From contig NZ_SRSO01000003.1 in NCBI RefSeq assembly GCF_004791695.1, positions 124,001 to 188,000 on the forward strand: a stretch of DNA of 64,000 nt, written 5' to 3'. This stretch comes from Flavivirga rizhaonensis (GTDB taxonomy: Bacteria; Bacteroidota; Bacteroidia; Flavobacteriales; Flavobacteriaceae). The notes under the pieces are model-generated. The model had not been told where the DNA came from. It saw only the letters and a list, made by a program, of their open reading frames with translations, and did no database searches. Numbering within the stretch: position 1 is the stretch's first letter; every line of letters begins with the position of its first letter. The translations under genes and the position numbers were made by a program. Shown piece by piece: positions 63,798 through 64,000 of the stretch.

Positions 63798-64000
63798 CTA
63801 TTTAAGTGTTGATTTCGTTTTTACCAGACTTGTTTTAACAATTTTTGTCTTTACATCTTCATTTAAATGTATTTTCTGTAATCTATCAATAAGCATTTGA
63901 GCTGCATTAGCTCCAATTATTTTAGCGTGTTGTCTTATTGTAGTTAATCTTGGTAAGGAATGATTTGAATCTGCTTTACTAGCAAAACCCATTACCGACA
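63798..64000 (-). CDS. LacI-family transcriptional regulator (C-terminal part only)
   Basis: The frame is open to the right edge; the visible end has about 67 residues. It reads SVMGFASKADSNHSLPRLTT followed by IRQHAKIIGANAAQMLIDRL. This matches the usual end of LacI/PurR-type sensor domains (D-x-S-V-x-GFD, P-x-L-T-T-I, x-x-G-x-x-A-x-x-L). The DNA-binding part lies outside the window. Flavobacterial LacI regulators often control a neighbouring sugar-use operon. Confidence 0.85.
   Translation of the reverse strand, partial: SVMGFASKADSNHSLPRLTTIRQHAKIIGANAAQMLIDRLQKIHLNEDVKTKIVKTSLVKTKSTLK

Overview
The window is AT-rich DNA from a member of the Bacteroidota, most likely a Flavobacteriaceae species. 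The evidence is two SusC/SusD pairs plus a third, partial SusC, STN-type TonB receptors with FecI/FecR regulation, FISUMP-domain lipoproteins, many Bacteroidota-only DUF families (4230, 4407, 5107, 5703), and protein-coding genes with few Shine-Dalgarno motifs. I cannot name the species. I saw no tRNA, rRNA, CRISPR array or complete insertion sequence.

From 1 to about 46 kb lies a large glycan-utilization region, almost all on the minus strand. Reading in the direction of transcription (right to left) it holds: an AraC regulator divergent from a DUF5107/TPR gene; an ECF sigma factor, FecR anti-sigma factor, STN-SusC and SusD (42.4-35.4 kb); a block of secreted glycan enzymes (34.9-13.0 kb); and a second uptake operon of two FISUMP lipoproteins, SusC, SusD and a further SusC cut by the left edge. 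The enzymes are a GH95-like protein, three GH29 alpha-L-fucosidases, an atypical GH97, a PhoD-like phosphoesterase, a DUF5703 protein, a GH88 unsaturated uronidase, a heparinase II/III-type lyase and an unclassified probable beta-propeller protein. Together they suggest breakdown of a fucosylated, uronic-acid-containing glycan. No sulfatase is present, which argues against a classical sulfated fucoidan, at least within this window.

The same region carries debris of lost enzymes: a GH3 gene with its middle deleted, two GH43 C-terminal tails, a duplicated GH29 N-terminus and a duplicated tail of the propeller gene. The locus appears to have been reshuffled recently.

From 47 to 64 kb the genes are mostly housekeeping or of unknown role: DUF4407 and STAS proteins, GNAT, PhnA-like, MmcQ/YjbR, DUF4230, cyclase, HemW, RuvC, a beta-barrel protein, a flippase-like/LPG-synthase-TM protein with a GT2 glycosyltransferase, DUF456, a TPR histidine kinase with a NarL-type regulator, a tiny lipoprotein, and the end of a LacI-type regulator.

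The most unusual signals are non-coding. Several families of small inverted-repeat (MITE-like) elements occur, and two of them have a paralogous empty site inside this window. Short repeats have been captured in frame in hemW and ruvC. A plus-strand promoter and terminator pair in the fecR-susC gap has the position expected of a DonS-like antisense RNA.
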